DNA of 64,000 bases from Thermoplasmatota archaeon (GTDB lineage Archaea > Thermoplasmatota > E2 > UBA202 > JdFR-43): contig JAPDJT010000006.1 in the NCBI GenBank assembly GCA_029258955.1, positions 1 to 64,000 on the forward strand, in the 5' to 3' direction. The position numbers were made by a program, and so were the translations under genes. Below the pieces are notes generated by a model. The model was not told the origin of the DNA and made no database searches. It saw only the letters and a program-made list of their open reading frames with translations. Shown one piece after another: positions 34,043 through 42,266 of the stretch; positions within the stretch are counted from its first letter, which is position 1, and every line of letters begins with the position of its first letter.

Positions 34043-35104
34043 ATGAGATGGTATTCAAAAAATATGGTTGAAGTTTATTTTAAATCAGCAGATACACCAT
34101 TTGCAAAAGATGCTTTGTTTTTAGCTATAGAGAAGTTTATGGAAAAAGCTAACATAAATAAGAATGAGATTGTTGCAGTAAAACTTCATATGGGGGAGTT
34201 TGGCAATGTTGGCTATGTGCGCCCTGTGTTTGTTAGGAAGGTTGTTGATGCTATTAAGAAGAAAGGAGGGAAACCATTTATTACAGATACAACAACTTTA
34301 TATGGAGGGAAAAGAGGAAATGCAATTGATTATTTGGAAACAGCTTCAGTAAATGGCTTTAATTTGGCTTCTATGAACTGCCCAATTATAATAGCGGATG
34401 GCTTATTTGGAAACGATGAGGAAATTATTAGTGTTAATGGAAGTAAAATAGCAATTGCAAAAGCAATTTTTGAAGCAGATTATTTGGTTGTGCTTAGTCA
34501 TTTTAAAGGGCACGGAATGGCTGGATTTGGAGGAGCTATAAAAAATTTGGCTATGGGTTGCTGTAGCAAAAATGGAAAGCTTTGGCAGCATGAGGTGACG
34601 AAGCCTTTGCACGATTCATCCAAATGTATACTCTGCTTAAAATGCACAAAATTTTGTCCAGCTGAGGCAATATATGAGGAAAATGGAAAAATAAAAATAG
34701 ATTATGAAAAGTGTAGAGGATGCGGAGCTTGTTTAGTGCTTTGTGAAAACCATTGCTTTTACCTTAGTGAAGACTCAGTAAAAAAATTTCATGAAAGATT
34801 AGCAATAGCAGCTAAAGCAATAATGGAAATATTTAAAGAAAAGGTATTTTTCATTAATTTCTTGATGGATATAACTCCAAGATGTGATTGCTGTTCATTT
34901 GCAGGCAGACCGATAATAAATGATATAGGAATTTTGGCGAGCAAGGATGCTGTTGCAATAGATAAGGCATCTTATGATTTAGTTTTAAAAGAGGCTAAAA
35001 AAGATATATTTTATGAAGAGCATAAAATAGATGGGAAACTACAGCTTGAAAAAGCGAAAATACTGGGAGTAGGCAATATGGAATATAAGCTTATTAAGAT
35101 TTAG
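34043..35104 (+). CDS. DUF362 protein with two [4Fe-4S] clusters
   Basis: The 353-residue protein has a DUF362 domain (VAVKLHMGEFGNVGYVRP, ITDTTTLYGGKRGN, VLSHFKGHGMAGFGGAIKNL) split by a ferredoxin insert. The insert has two Cys motifs, CILCLKCTKFCP and CRGCGACLVLC, which bind two [4Fe-4S] clusters. The C-terminal part resumes with DITPRCDCC and ASKDAVAIDKAS. Such proteins are common in anaerobic archaea; a redox or cluster-transfer role is likely but undefined. An alternative start is the ATG at 34064 (MVEVYFKS), which fits the usual N-terminus of relatives. Its 3' end overlaps the convergent HhH gene by 11 bases. Confidence 0.88.
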   Translation: MRWYSKNMVEVYFKSADTPFAKDALFLAIEKFMEKANINKNEIVAVKLHMGEFGNVGYVRPVFVRKVVDAIKKKGGKPFITDTTTLYGGKRGNAIDYLETASVNGFNLASMNCPIIIADGLFGNDEEIISVNGSKIAIAKAIFEADYLVVLSHFKGHGMAGFGGAIKNLAMGCCSKNGKLWQHEVTKPLHDSSKCILCLKCTKFCPAEAIYEENGKIKIDYEKCRGCGACLVLCENHCFYLSEDSVKKFHERLAIAAKAIMEIFKEKVFFINFLMDITPRCDCCSFAGRPIINDIGILASKDAVAIDKASYDLVLKEAKKDIFYEEHKIDGKLQLEKAKILGVGNMEYKLIKI

Positions 35105-35690
35105 CACAAGGATAGGGACATTCTTTGCATTTATTTTTCCTGCAATAATCCCTACCAAGTTTCATTAAAGCTATTTCTAACTCAATACTATCTATGCCCT
35201 TAATATCTTTCAATTTTCCATCCCAAAACTTATGATTTTTTGCAGCTATTATTGCATATCTTGATGGCTTGTGGGGAGGACCAAGCTCTCTTAAGAAAAT
35301 TTGGACAGTAGTGTCTCCAATTCCTTTTGCCAGATTCTCTAACTCTACCTCTAAATTTTCCTTTTTGAGTATATTTTCTATTCCTCCTTGTTGCAATATA
35401 TTTCTACAAGCTTCTAATATCTTATCTGCAGTTTTAAAATCATATCTTACATAGCCTCCTTCATCTAAGCATCTCACTATTTCATCCCATCCTGCATCTA
35501 TTATTCTTTTAGGCTCTACATATCCATATTTTTCAAATACCTTGTAAGTTTTCATTGCGATGCTTTCTCTTATTGGGGCGCCAAAAAGTAGAGAAGCTAG
35601 AAACCATTTAAATGGTTCCTTCTTTACATTTATTCCTAAAATTTCACTATATTTTTTACCATACTTTTTGACAAATTCCTTTAGCTCCAT
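35094..35690 (-). CDS. Endonuclease III-like HhH/FeS protein lacking the catalytic Lys/Asp
   Basis: This 198-residue protein has the layout of the Nth superfamily: a helical N-domain, a helix-hairpin-helix (LAKGIGDTTVQIFLREL) and a C-terminal Cys cluster (CRKNKCKECPYPC; Cys183, 188, 191, 195) for a [4Fe-4S] centre. In active endonuclease III the hairpin reads GxGRKTA with a catalytic Lys and is followed by VDTH with a catalytic Asp. Here the Lys position is Thr127 and no matching Asp is seen. It may bind DNA damage without glycosylase activity or use another chemistry. The real nth is at 59952-60632. It overlaps the PKD gene upstream by 10 bases. Confidence 0.75.
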   Translation of the reverse strand: MELKEFVKKYGKKYSEILGINVKKEPFKWFLASLLFGAPIRESIAMKTYKVFEKYGYVEPKRIIDAGWDEIVRCLDEGGYVRYDFKTADKILEACRNILQQGGIENILKKENLEVELENLAKGIGDTTVQIFLRELGPPHKPSRYAIIAAKNHKFWDGKLKDIKGIDSIELEIALMKLGRDYCRKNKCKECPYPCAKS

Positions 35691-36838
35691 TTCAGATTTA
35701 TTATGAAAACATCTTCTTTCATCTCTTTGTAATTTCCTGCTCTATCATACACAATAACTTTGATTTCATGATATCCAATTGCAAACTCATCCCATTCATA
35801 TTCAATTGTTGACTTGGAAGAGTTTGTTTTATATTCTCCATCTATATAAAGTTTCATTTCTTTTACACCAGACAAATTATCAAATCCATATGCTTCTATT
35901 GTTATGCCTCCTATTACAATAGTTTGTGCAGATGTATATATTTTCCTACCGAATAGATAGATACCATGATATGGAGTAGCTAATGAGATTGTTGGGGAAG
36001 ACATATCTATATTTATTTCCTTTCTTTGTAATGGACAGGCATTTCCAGCAATATCAATGGCAAAATATTCTAAAACATGCTTCCCCTCGCTTATAACAAA
36101 CGATTTATTGTATATTTTATAATTATCCCCATCTATCCTGTAATAAGTTTTGTCAACGCCAGATAGATTATCATAGGATTCTAAAGATACATTCAATTCT
36201 TCGTTATACCATCCATTTGTAGCATTTGCTGACAAAAAGCAGAGAGTATATGGTGGTGTAGTATCTATTTTTATTTCTCTGCTTTTTATATTTTCTTCAT
36301 TTCCAGCATTATCTTTTGAATAATAATTTATTTCATGAACACCCTCATTAATCGTAAAATTACCACTAAATTTTATCCAATTTTCATTGTTTATTTTATA
36401 ATATGTCTCTTTTACACCAGAAAGGTTATCGTGTGCTATAAGTGTAACATCCACATTGCTTACAAACCATTCATTTTCTCCATTTGGAATAGATGGAATT
36501 GTTTTAAAAACAGTATATGGTGGTGAAACATCTATGCATATTATTTGCCAAGTTGAATTATTTAGTCCAGAATTATCCAATACAGTTAAACTAACATTGT
36601 AAAAGCCTTCTTCGGTATAGCTATGATCTACCACTACCCCATAACCAACTTTTCCATCGCCAAAATTCCATGTATAGTTGATTATGAAACCATCTTCATC
36701 ATAAGATGAAGTAGCATTGAAATGAGCAACATATCCATCAATTTCATAAGTAAAATTTGCAATTGGTTTACTCTCTAAAGCTACTGATATAATGGCTATT
36801 AAAAGAATAAATACAAGAGCAACAGATAATTTTTTCAT
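35681..36838 (-). CDS. Secreted PKD and repeated Ig-like domain protein
   Basis: The product of about 385 residues has an N-terminal hydrophobic signal (SVALVFILLIAIISVAL), so it is exported. A PKD domain follows (SSYDEDGFIINYTWNFGDGK ... VDHSYTEEGFYNVSLTVLD). After it come three repeats of a beta-rich unit marked by DNLSGVKETYYKI, DNLSGVDKTYYRI and DNLSGVKEMKLYI, like OmpL47/Ig-like domains of surface proteins. N-glycosylation sequons (NxS/T) are frequent. A cell-surface or adhesive role is likely. I chose ATG 36838 since the longer frame begins with TTG. Confidence 0.8.
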   Translation of the reverse strand: MKKLSVALVFILLIAIISVALESKPIANFTYEIDGYVAHFNATSSYDEDGFIINYTWNFGDGKVGYGVVVDHSYTEEGFYNVSLTVLDNSGLNNSTWQIICIDVSPPYTVFKTIPSIPNGENEWFVSNVDVTLIAHDNLSGVKETYYKINNENWIKFSGNFTINEGVHEINYYSKDNAGNEENIKSREIKIDTTPPYTLCFLSANATNGWYNEELNVSLESYDNLSGVDKTYYRIDGDNYKIYNKSFVISEGKHVLEYFAIDIAGNACPLQRKEINIDMSSPTISLATPYHGIYLFGRKIYTSAQTIVIGGITIEAYGFDNLSGVKEMKLYIDGEYKTNSSKSTIEYEWDEFAIGYHEIKVIVYDRAGNYKEMKEDVFIINLKWS

Positions 36839-36938
36839 ACGCAATTATTGCTTTTCATCTTTTAATTTTTTTGGTTAAGGTTAAGGTTAAATGAAAGTTA
36901 CACCAAAATTGTTTTTATTTGCGATAGATAACTTTATT

Positions 36939-37763
36939 ATGCTTATTGATGGAAGAAAAATCGCACAAGAAATAGAAGAAAAGATAAAAAAGGAAGCTGA
37001 AGGAAAAGAAATAAAGATTATTACTATTGTTGTAGATGGAAATGAGGAATCATGGCTTTTTGCTAGGTTAAAAGACAAAGCATGTAAAAGAGTAGGTTAT
37101 GAACATGAAATTTTAGGATTTGAAGGAATAGAGCAAAAAGAGTTAGAAAAAGAAATAGAAAAGCTAAATGAAAATGAGGAAATAATTGGCATAAATATAC
37201 AACTTCCTTTGCCAAAAGAATTTGATCATGTTGAACTTGTTGAAAAAATAGATGTGAGAAAAGATATTGAGGGTATGCATCCATGTAATATAGGAAAAAC
37301 GTTGCTTGGAAAAGAAGAAATTGTTCCATGCACCCCAAAAGCTATATTGAAAATTTTGGATCATATTAATGTTGATTTACAAGGAAAGGATGTTGTTATA
37401 GTTAATCATAGCAATATAATAGGAAAACCTTTGGCGGTAATGCTTTTAAAAAGAAATGCAAGTGTAGCAATTTGTCATGAATATACAAAAAATTTGGCAA
37501 GTTATATAAAAAAAGCAGACATTGTTATAACAGCGACAGGTGTTAAAGGACTAATTAAAGAAGATATGGTTAAAGAAGATGCAATTCTTATAGATGCAGG
37601 AATAAAAAAAGAAGGCAATAAAGTGTTTGGAGATGTAGATAAAAAAGCATTAGAAAAAGCAAAGTTTGCTACGCCTGTGCCGGGAGGAGTTGGTCCTGTT
37701 ACCATTGCAAGTATGCTTGAAAATTGCTTAATTGCATATGAAAAAATTCATAAAGGAGAGTGA
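36939..37763 (+). CDS. folD: FolD: methylene-tetrahydrofolate dehydrogenase/cyclohydrolase
   Basis: This 274-residue enzyme interconverts methylene-, methenyl- and formyl-tetrahydrofolate. Signatures: IGINIQLPLPKEFD, DIEGMHPCNIGKTLLG, IVNHSNIIGKPLAVMLL (NADP site) and TPVPGGVGPVTIASML. I chose ATG 36939 (MLIDGRKIAQ), the family start; a TATA-like TTTTTATTTG lies about 25 bases upstream. Two positions differ from the usual active site: SWLFARLK has Phe where the catalytic Tyr normally stands (the Lys is kept), and KDIEG has Glu for the usual Asp of KDVDG. The alignment is by eye. The downstream S2P-like gene follows at once, probably in the same transcript. Confidence 0.92.
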   Translation: MLIDGRKIAQEIEEKIKKEAEGKEIKIITIVVDGNEESWLFARLKDKACKRVGYEHEILGFEGIEQKELEKEIEKLNENEEIIGINIQLPLPKEFDHVELVEKIDVRKDIEGMHPCNIGKTLLGKEEIVPCTPKAILKILDHINVDLQGKDVVIVNHSNIIGKPLAVMLLKRNASVAICHEYTKNLASYIKKADIVITATGVKGLIKEDMVKEDAILIDAGIKKEGNKVFGDVDKKALEKAKFATPVPGGVGPVTIASMLENCLIAYEKIHKGE

Positions 37764-37774
37764 TTTTCCTTCAT

Positions 37775-38422
37775 ATGGAAAGAAAAGTTTATCTTTCATT
37801 TCATGACATTCCATTTGATGATGGCTATAGCTATGCATATTATCCTAAGCCAAAGTTAAGATTTAGCAAGCAAGAAATAAAAGAATTGCTCATTTCCATT
37901 ATTGTTTTATCAATTGCTTTTTCAATAATGAGGGTTGCCCCTTATTATGCTTATTTTTATCTGTATTTGCCCATTTCTTTTCTTGCTGTTATAACAGCTT
38001 TTGCATGCCATGAAATAGCCCATAAATATATGGGAATAAGATATGGATATTGGTCAGAATATAGAATGTATCCTCAAGGATTGTTATTTGCATTGCTTTT
38101 AAGCTTTGCTGGCTTTCTTTTTGCTGCTCCGGGAGCAGTTTTAATATATGGAATGCCAAGCAGAGAAGAAAGCGGGAAAATATCTATGGCAGGTCCATCT
38201 GCAAATATCATCATAGCCATTCTCTTCCTTTTAATTTCAAAAATTTCAGCAGGAATTGTTGCAAATGTTGCAATAGCTATTGCTTTGATAAATGCATTTT
38301 TGGCTTTCTTCAATTTAATTCCTATTGGTCCTTTAGATGGGAGAAAAATATTTGCCTGGAATTTAGCAATATGGGCAATAATGATAATCCTGAGTTTAGC
38401 TCTGGTAATTATAGCATTGTGA
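37775..38422 (+). CDS. Site-2-protease-like M50 intramembrane metalloprotease
   Basis: This protein of about 215 residues has around five membrane helices. The zinc motif HEIAH lies in CHEIAHKYMG (residues 79-83), and the second metal-binding motif is NLIPIGPLDGRKIF (Asp about 188), both hallmarks of S2P/M50B proteases, with AGPSANIIIAI between. It cleaves substrates within the membrane. The start is ATG 37775; GTG at 37760, overlapping the folD stop, is an alternative in the same frame. With the rhomboid and presenilin-like genes, three intramembrane protease families occur in 20 kb. Confidence 0.88.
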   Translation: MERKVYLSFHDIPFDDGYSYAYYPKPKLRFSKQEIKELLISIIVLSIAFSIMRVAPYYAYFYLYLPISFLAVITAFACHEIAHKYMGIRYGYWSEYRMYPQGLLFALLLSFAGFLFAAPGAVLIYGMPSREESGKISMAGPSANIIIAILFLLISKISAGIVANVAIAIALINAFLAFFNLIPIGPLDGRKIFAWNLAIWAIMIILSLALVIIAL

Positions 38423-38429
38423 AAGCTAT

Positions 38430-38700
38430 TGGAAAATTATTAATGAAAAATGGTTGTTGAAATAACGAGTTAGAAAGTATAACCTAATTTGCAAAAAAAG
38501 ATGTAAATTCTCTTCATAGACAAACTACTTTTTCATTTATTGATGAATCTTAAAGCCCTAATAAACGAATTGATTTTCTACATAATAAACCAATGATAAC
38601 ACTTCTTTCATTAATGCTCCTAAAAATTTAGAATGTCATGGATAAAATGAAAGAAATAGACTCAAGAAGGGAAGAGCTTCACAAAAATTAATGAAATAAA
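38430..38700. repeat. Eroded palindromic repeat copies after the S2P-like gene
   Basis: TTATTAATGAAAAATGGTTG, GTATAACC, ATAATAAACCAATGATAACAC and TTCTTTCATTAATGC outline at least one and probably two decayed copies. The gap of about 600 bases from 38423 to 39021 contains only these, the MITE at 38702 and a further copy after it. No gene was found. Confidence 0.5.
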
Positions 38701-38701
38701 T

Positions 38702-38804
38702 GGGTCTGTCGAAAATTAGATGAAATAGGGTATTGTCATAGTAAGTTCTCTTCTAGGCAATAGTGACCAATAATAGCCATTTCTTCTATTTGTTCAACAA
38801 ACCC
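38702..38804. mobile_element. MITE-like element, copy B (103 bp) with exact 9-bp target duplication
   Basis: The element starts GGGTCTGTCGAAAA and ends TTGTTCAACAAACCC. The flanking DNA is GAAATAAAT on both sides, an exact 9-bp direct repeat. The two halves are near-complementary for about 38 bases (GGGTCTGTCGAAAATTAGAT against GGGTTTGTTGAACAAATAGA on the other strand), so the element can fold into a long hairpin. It has no coding frame. Confidence 0.88.
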
Positions 38805-38814
38805 GAAATAAATG

Positions 38815-38985
38815 CACTATAGCAAGTTCTCTTTCATGAGATGATATATGACCATTTCTTTCATAATGCTTTTAAAACTTAGTTTAAAAAAATTATGAAA
38901 GGGTAGCATAATAAGGTTTCCATCATCCAATAATGATAGCACCATTTCTCATATTTGTTCATCAATCCCAAAAATTTAGAATCCT
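38815..38985. repeat. Two more eroded repeat copies downstream of MITE copy B
   Basis: AATGCACTATAGCAAGTTCTC with GACCATTTCTTTCATAATGC, and ATGAAAGGGTAGCATAATAAGG with CCAATAATGATAGCACC, CATATTTGTTCATCAATCCC follow the MITE internal sequence and right end. The last copy keeps a recognisable right terminus. Confidence 0.55.
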
Positions 38986-39021
38986 TTATATACTCCTTAA
39001 AAATATTCTTTCGGTGATTTA

Positions 39022-39366
39022 ATGGGAGGGGAAAGACCCGGTGGAATAACCATATTGGCTATATTGTATATATTAGGAGGACTCTTTGCATTGGCAGGGG
39101 GAGCAATGATGCTTTCAGGCGGGAGCATGTTTGGAAATGCATTGGGAGGCACTATTCTAACTGCAGTAGGAGCAATATATGTAATCGTGGGTTTAATTGA
39201 TTTTGTCGTAGCATATGGCTTGTGGAATCTACAACCTTGGGCAAGGACAGTTGCAATAGTATTTGCTATTATTGGATTACTAAGTTTTCCAATAGGAACA
39301 ATTATATCAATCATAATATTGTGGTACCTCTTTAAACCAGAAATTAAAGAAGCATTTGCAAAGTGA
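39022..39366 (+). CDS. Small four-helix membrane protein
   Basis: The 114-residue protein starts MGGERPGGITILAILYILGG and contains four hydrophobic helices rich in Gly, Ile and Leu, ending in a polar tail (FKPEIKEAFAK). The PxGxTxLAxLxxLxG opening is common in uncharacterised archaeal membrane proteins. A TATA-like TATATACTCC lies about 35 bases before the ATG. The function is unknown. It is followed by a decayed DUF996-like gene, another small membrane protein family. Confidence 0.7.
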   Translation: MGGERPGGITILAILYILGGLFALAGGAMMLSGGSMFGNALGGTILTAVGAIYVIVGLIDFVVAYGLWNLQPWARTVAIVFAIIGLLSFPIGTIISIIILWYLFKPEIKEAFAK

Positions 39367-39371
39367 AAAAA

Positions 39372-39890
39372 ATGGGTTTGCAGGAGGCAAAGACTTATCA
39401 AAGACTTATGCGGAGTAGCTGTAATATTGCAATTAATTAGTGGAGCATTTGTCATTAATTGGGGGTTGGATCAGTAAAAAATATCAGAGATTACAAGAGA
39501 CGAGACAATTATTGGGATTGCAATTATTTTCGCAATAATAGGAGCAACAATCGGAATAGCTTTTTAACTACTCATGAGCCACGCCAAATGATGAAAACTA
39601 TGATAGGAGGCGCAGTAGTTTTGGTTGCATCAATTATTCTATGCTGGATTTTACTTATAGTTGCAACTCTATATCTTAAGAAAAGCTTTGATGCAATAGC
39701 CAAACACACAAAAGTTGGCTTATTTAGCACAACTGGCTTGCTTTATTTAATTGGGGCAGTACTCGTTATTGCTTTTGGACTTGGAGGAATAATAATGTTC
39801 ATTGCTTCAATATTGGAGATAGTTTCATTCTTTTCATTACTGGTAGAATTACCAGAAAGAAGCTTAAATATAAATATTAAGCATTGTTAA
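39372..39890 (+). pseudogene. Decayed DUF996-family membrane protein gene
   Basis: Pieces of one DUF996-like protein appear in three frames: LCGVAVILQLISGAFVINWG (about 39398-39460), ISEITRDETIIGIAIIFAI (about 39483-39565) and, after a TAA, a long C-terminal part KTMIGGAVVLVASIILCW ... YLKKSFDAIAKHTKVGLF ... GLGGIIMFIASILEIVSFF (39590-39860). In intact relatives these follow each other in one frame. At least two frameshifts and a stop separate them, so it is a pseudogene unless the assembly is faulty. The apparent start at 39459 only joins an out-of-frame segment to the true C-terminus. Confidence 0.75.
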
Positions 39891-39897
39891 TGGGGCG

Positions 39898-40710
39898 ATG
39901 GATGACATAGATTTATTCCTAAAAGAAGATTTGGGAGAAGAAGGAGACATAACATCAAATGCTTTGCTAAAAGAGGAGGAAGGAGTAGCATATATAAAAG
40001 CTAATGATAATTGCTTGCTTGCAGGTATTGAAGAAGCTAAAGAAGTTTTTGAAAGACTTGGATGCAAAGTAAATTTGCTGAAAAAAGATGGAGATGAAGT
40101 AAAAGCTGGAGAAAAAATAATGGAAATTGAAGGAAAAGCAAAAAGCATATTGGCTGGAGAAAGACTCGCTTTAAATTTTCTTGGAAGAATGTCAGGAATA
40201 GCTACTCTAACCCATGAATTAACAAAAATTTGCAGGAAGAAAAATCCAAATATATGGATTGCTGCTACAAGAAAAACTACGCCTGGCTTCAGAAAATATG
40301 AAAAGAAGGCAGTGAAAATAGGGGGAGGTTATCCTCATAGAATGGGTTTATATGATGGTGTTTTAATTAAGGACAACCATTTAGTATGCATTCCGCTAAG
40401 GGAAGCGATAAGAAAAGCAAAGAAACTTGGAAGAAAAGTGGAAGTAGAGGTGGAGAGCATCGAAGATGCAGTAATTGCTGCTGAAGAAGGGGCTGACATA
40501 ATAATGCTCGATAATATGCCTCCAGCAAAAGGAAAATTGGCGGTAAGTAAAATAAAAGAAATAAATCCAGAAATTAAGATAGAGGTATCAGGAGGAATAA
40601 CACCAGAAAACATCACTAACTATACATTTGCTGATATAATTTCTTTGGGATGGCTTACCCATTCTGTTAAAAGCAAAGATTTTTCCTTAGAAATGGTAAG
40701 TTGCAAATAA
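39898..40710 (+). CDS. nadC: Nicotinate-nucleotide pyrophosphorylase (quinolinate phosphoribosyltransferase)
   Basis: This 270-residue enzyme forms nicotinate mononucleotide from quinolinate and PRPP in NAD synthesis. Motifs: KEDLGEEGDITSNAL, GERLALNFLGRMSGIAT, AATRKTTPGFRKYEKKAV, GGGYPHRMGLYDGVLIKDNH, EVEVESIEDA and IMLDNM, all standard NadC signatures with substrate-binding Arg and Lys. The length is normal. The ATG lies 7 bases after the decayed DUF996 frame. No nadA or nadB is in the window. Confidence 0.95.
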   Translation: MDDIDLFLKEDLGEEGDITSNALLKEEEGVAYIKANDNCLLAGIEEAKEVFERLGCKVNLLKKDGDEVKAGEKIMEIEGKAKSILAGERLALNFLGRMSGIATLTHELTKICRKKNPNIWIAATRKTTPGFRKYEKKAVKIGGGYPHRMGLYDGVLIKDNHLVCIPLREAIRKAKKLGRKVEVEVESIEDAVIAAEEGADIIMLDNMPPAKGKLAVSKIKEINPEIKIEVSGGITPENITNYTFADIISLGWLTHSVKSKDFSLEMVSCK

Positions 40711-40739
40711 TTTTTTATATTCCTTTATCCTTTCTTAAC

Positions 40740-41372
40740 ATGCTTGTTGCACCTTCCATCCTTTCTGCTGATTTTTCAAAGCTTGGTGAAGAAATTAAAA
40801 GTGTGGAAAAAGCAGGAGCAGATTTAATACACATAGATGTTATGGATGGAAATTTTGTTCCGAATATAACTATAGGGGCATGTGTTGTAAAAAGTATAAG
40901 AAAGATAACGCATCTTCCTTTTGATGTGCATTTGATGATTGAGAAGCCAGAAAAACATTTCTTAAGCTTTGTGGAGGCAGGCGCAGACTATATAACTGTG
41001 CATGTTGAAGCTACAAAGACATTATATAGGCTTGTTGATGAAATAAAGAAGCATTGTAAAGTTGGTGTTGCTTTAAATCCAGCCACTCCTCTTTGTAGTG
41101 TAGAGAATATTTTGGATAAAATTGATTTGCTTTTGATTATGACAGTTGAGCCAGGATACGGAGGACAGAGGTTTATTGATTCAATGATTGGAAAAGTGAA
41201 AAAAGCCAAGGAAATGATAAAAGGAAAAGATATTTTGCTTGCTGTAGATGGAGGAGTAAATGATGAAAATGCAGTAGAATTGAAAAAAGCTGGCGTTGAT
41301 TTATTAGTAGCTGGTTCATATATCTTTAAAAGTGATGATTATGAAAATGCAATAAAAAAATTGAAAATTTAA
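40740..41372 (+). CDS. rpe: Ribulose-phosphate 3-epimerase
   Basis: This 210-residue TIM-barrel enzyme interconverts ribulose-5-phosphate and xylulose-5-phosphate. Signatures: VAPSILSADFSKLGEEI, IHIDVMDGNFVPNITIG (metal His/Asp), FDVHLMIEKPE, MTVEPGYGGQRFID and AVDGGVN. I chose ATG 40740 (MLVAPSIL), the family start; TTTTTATATT lies about 25 bases upstream and suits a leaderless transcript. It overlaps the convergent coiled-coil gene by 4 bases. Confidence 0.95.
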   Translation: MLVAPSILSADFSKLGEEIKSVEKAGADLIHIDVMDGNFVPNITIGACVVKSIRKITHLPFDVHLMIEKPEKHFLSFVEAGADYITVHVEATKTLYRLVDEIKKHCKVGVALNPATPLCSVENILDKIDLLLIMTVEPGYGGQRFIDSMIGKVKKAKEMIKGKDILLAVDGGVNDENAVELKKAGVDLLVAGSYIFKSDDYENAIKKLKI

Positions 41373-41587
41373 CCTTTCAATTGTCGTAATTTTTCTTCAA
41401 GCTCCTTTATTTTATCCCTTATCTTTTCAAGCTTCTTTTCATATTTTTGCTTCAATTTCATATACTTCTTTTCTGGCATTTCTTCCTTTCTTTTCTCCAA
41501 ATCTTCCAAATCTTCCTTTATCATTGCTCTCATTTCATTTAAGTCCTCAATTTTGTCCCTTAGTTTCTCTATCTTTTTTTCTTTCAT
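41369..41587 (-). CDS. 72-residue coiled-coil protein
   Basis: The product is almost entirely charged heptad-like helix (EKLRDKIEDLNEMRAMIKED, KKYMKLKQKYEKKLEKIRDK, IKELEEKLRQLKG). No known domain can be named. Small coiled-coil proteins may be adaptors or nucleoid factors, but nothing here decides. It is divergent from the MBL-fold gene and convergent with rpe. Confidence 0.6.
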   Translation of the reverse strand: MKEKKIEKLRDKIEDLNEMRAMIKEDLEDLEKRKEEMPEKKYMKLKQKYEKKLEKIRDKIKELEEKLRQLKG

Positions 41588-41627
41588 AAATAGTGGAATA
41601 TAAATAATACGAAAAACTTTACTATCA

Positions 41628-42266
41628 ATGATTAAAAGATTTCTTGGAATAGGCTATGAATCAAATGTTTATTTAATTCTTGCCAATAAAAAAGCCTTAA
41701 TAGATACAGGTACAGGCTTTTATTCAGAACAATTAATTGAAGAATTAAAGAAAGAGGTAAGCTTGGAAGAAATAGAGTATATTATTTTAACTCATGAGCA
41801 TTTTGACCATTGCGGAGGGGCAAAAGATTTGAAAATGGCAACTGGCGCTAAAATCTGTATTCATAAAAATGGAGCAGAAGTTCTTGAAAAAGGGCTAAAC
41901 TGGAGCGCAATTTTTTTTAATGCTGTACAACCGAAAACAGAAGTTGATATAAAATTGGAAGATGGAGATATAATTGATTTAGGAAATATAAAGCTGGAGG
42001 TTTTACACACCCCAGGACACTCAGAGGCAAGCATATGCTTATATGAAGAAAAAAGCAAATCTTTATTCTCTGGGGACACAATATTTTCATATGGTGGGAT
42101 AGGAAGAACTGATTTTGTTGGAGGAGATAGAATAAAACTTATTGAATCAATTAAGAGACTAAAAAAATTAGAAGTAAATAATCTCTATCCAGGACATGGC
42201 GAATTTATTATAGGAAATGCATATGAGCATATAGAAATGGCAGAAAGAAGTGCTTTATTGTTCTAA
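41628..42266 (+). CDS. Metallo-beta-lactamase-fold hydrolase (glyoxalase II-like)
   Basis: This 212-residue MBL-fold protein has the metal motif THEHFDHCGG, a His in HTPGHSEASI, the bridging Asp in LFSGDTIF and a final His in YPGHGEF. The short size and layout match glyoxalase II-like thioesterases or related hydrolases. A TATA-like AATATAAATA lies about 25 bases before the ATG, suggesting a leaderless mRNA. The substrate is unknown. Confidence 0.88.
   Translation: MIKRFLGIGYESNVYLILANKKALIDTGTGFYSEQLIEELKKEVSLEEIEYIILTHEHFDHCGGAKDLKMATGAKICIHKNGAEVLEKGLNWSAIFFNAVQPKTEVDIKLEDGDIIDLGNIKLEVLHTPGHSEASICLYEEKSKSLFSGDTIFSYGGIGRTDFVGGDRIKLIESIKRLKKLEVNNLYPGHGEFIIGNAYEHIEMAERSALLF

Noticed and set aside
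39459-39590. N-terminal part of the 143-codon frame as genuine protein sequence
   Set aside because: The better match to DUF996 in this stretch is in another frame (ISEITRDETIIGIAII); the long frame is a by-product of frameshifts.
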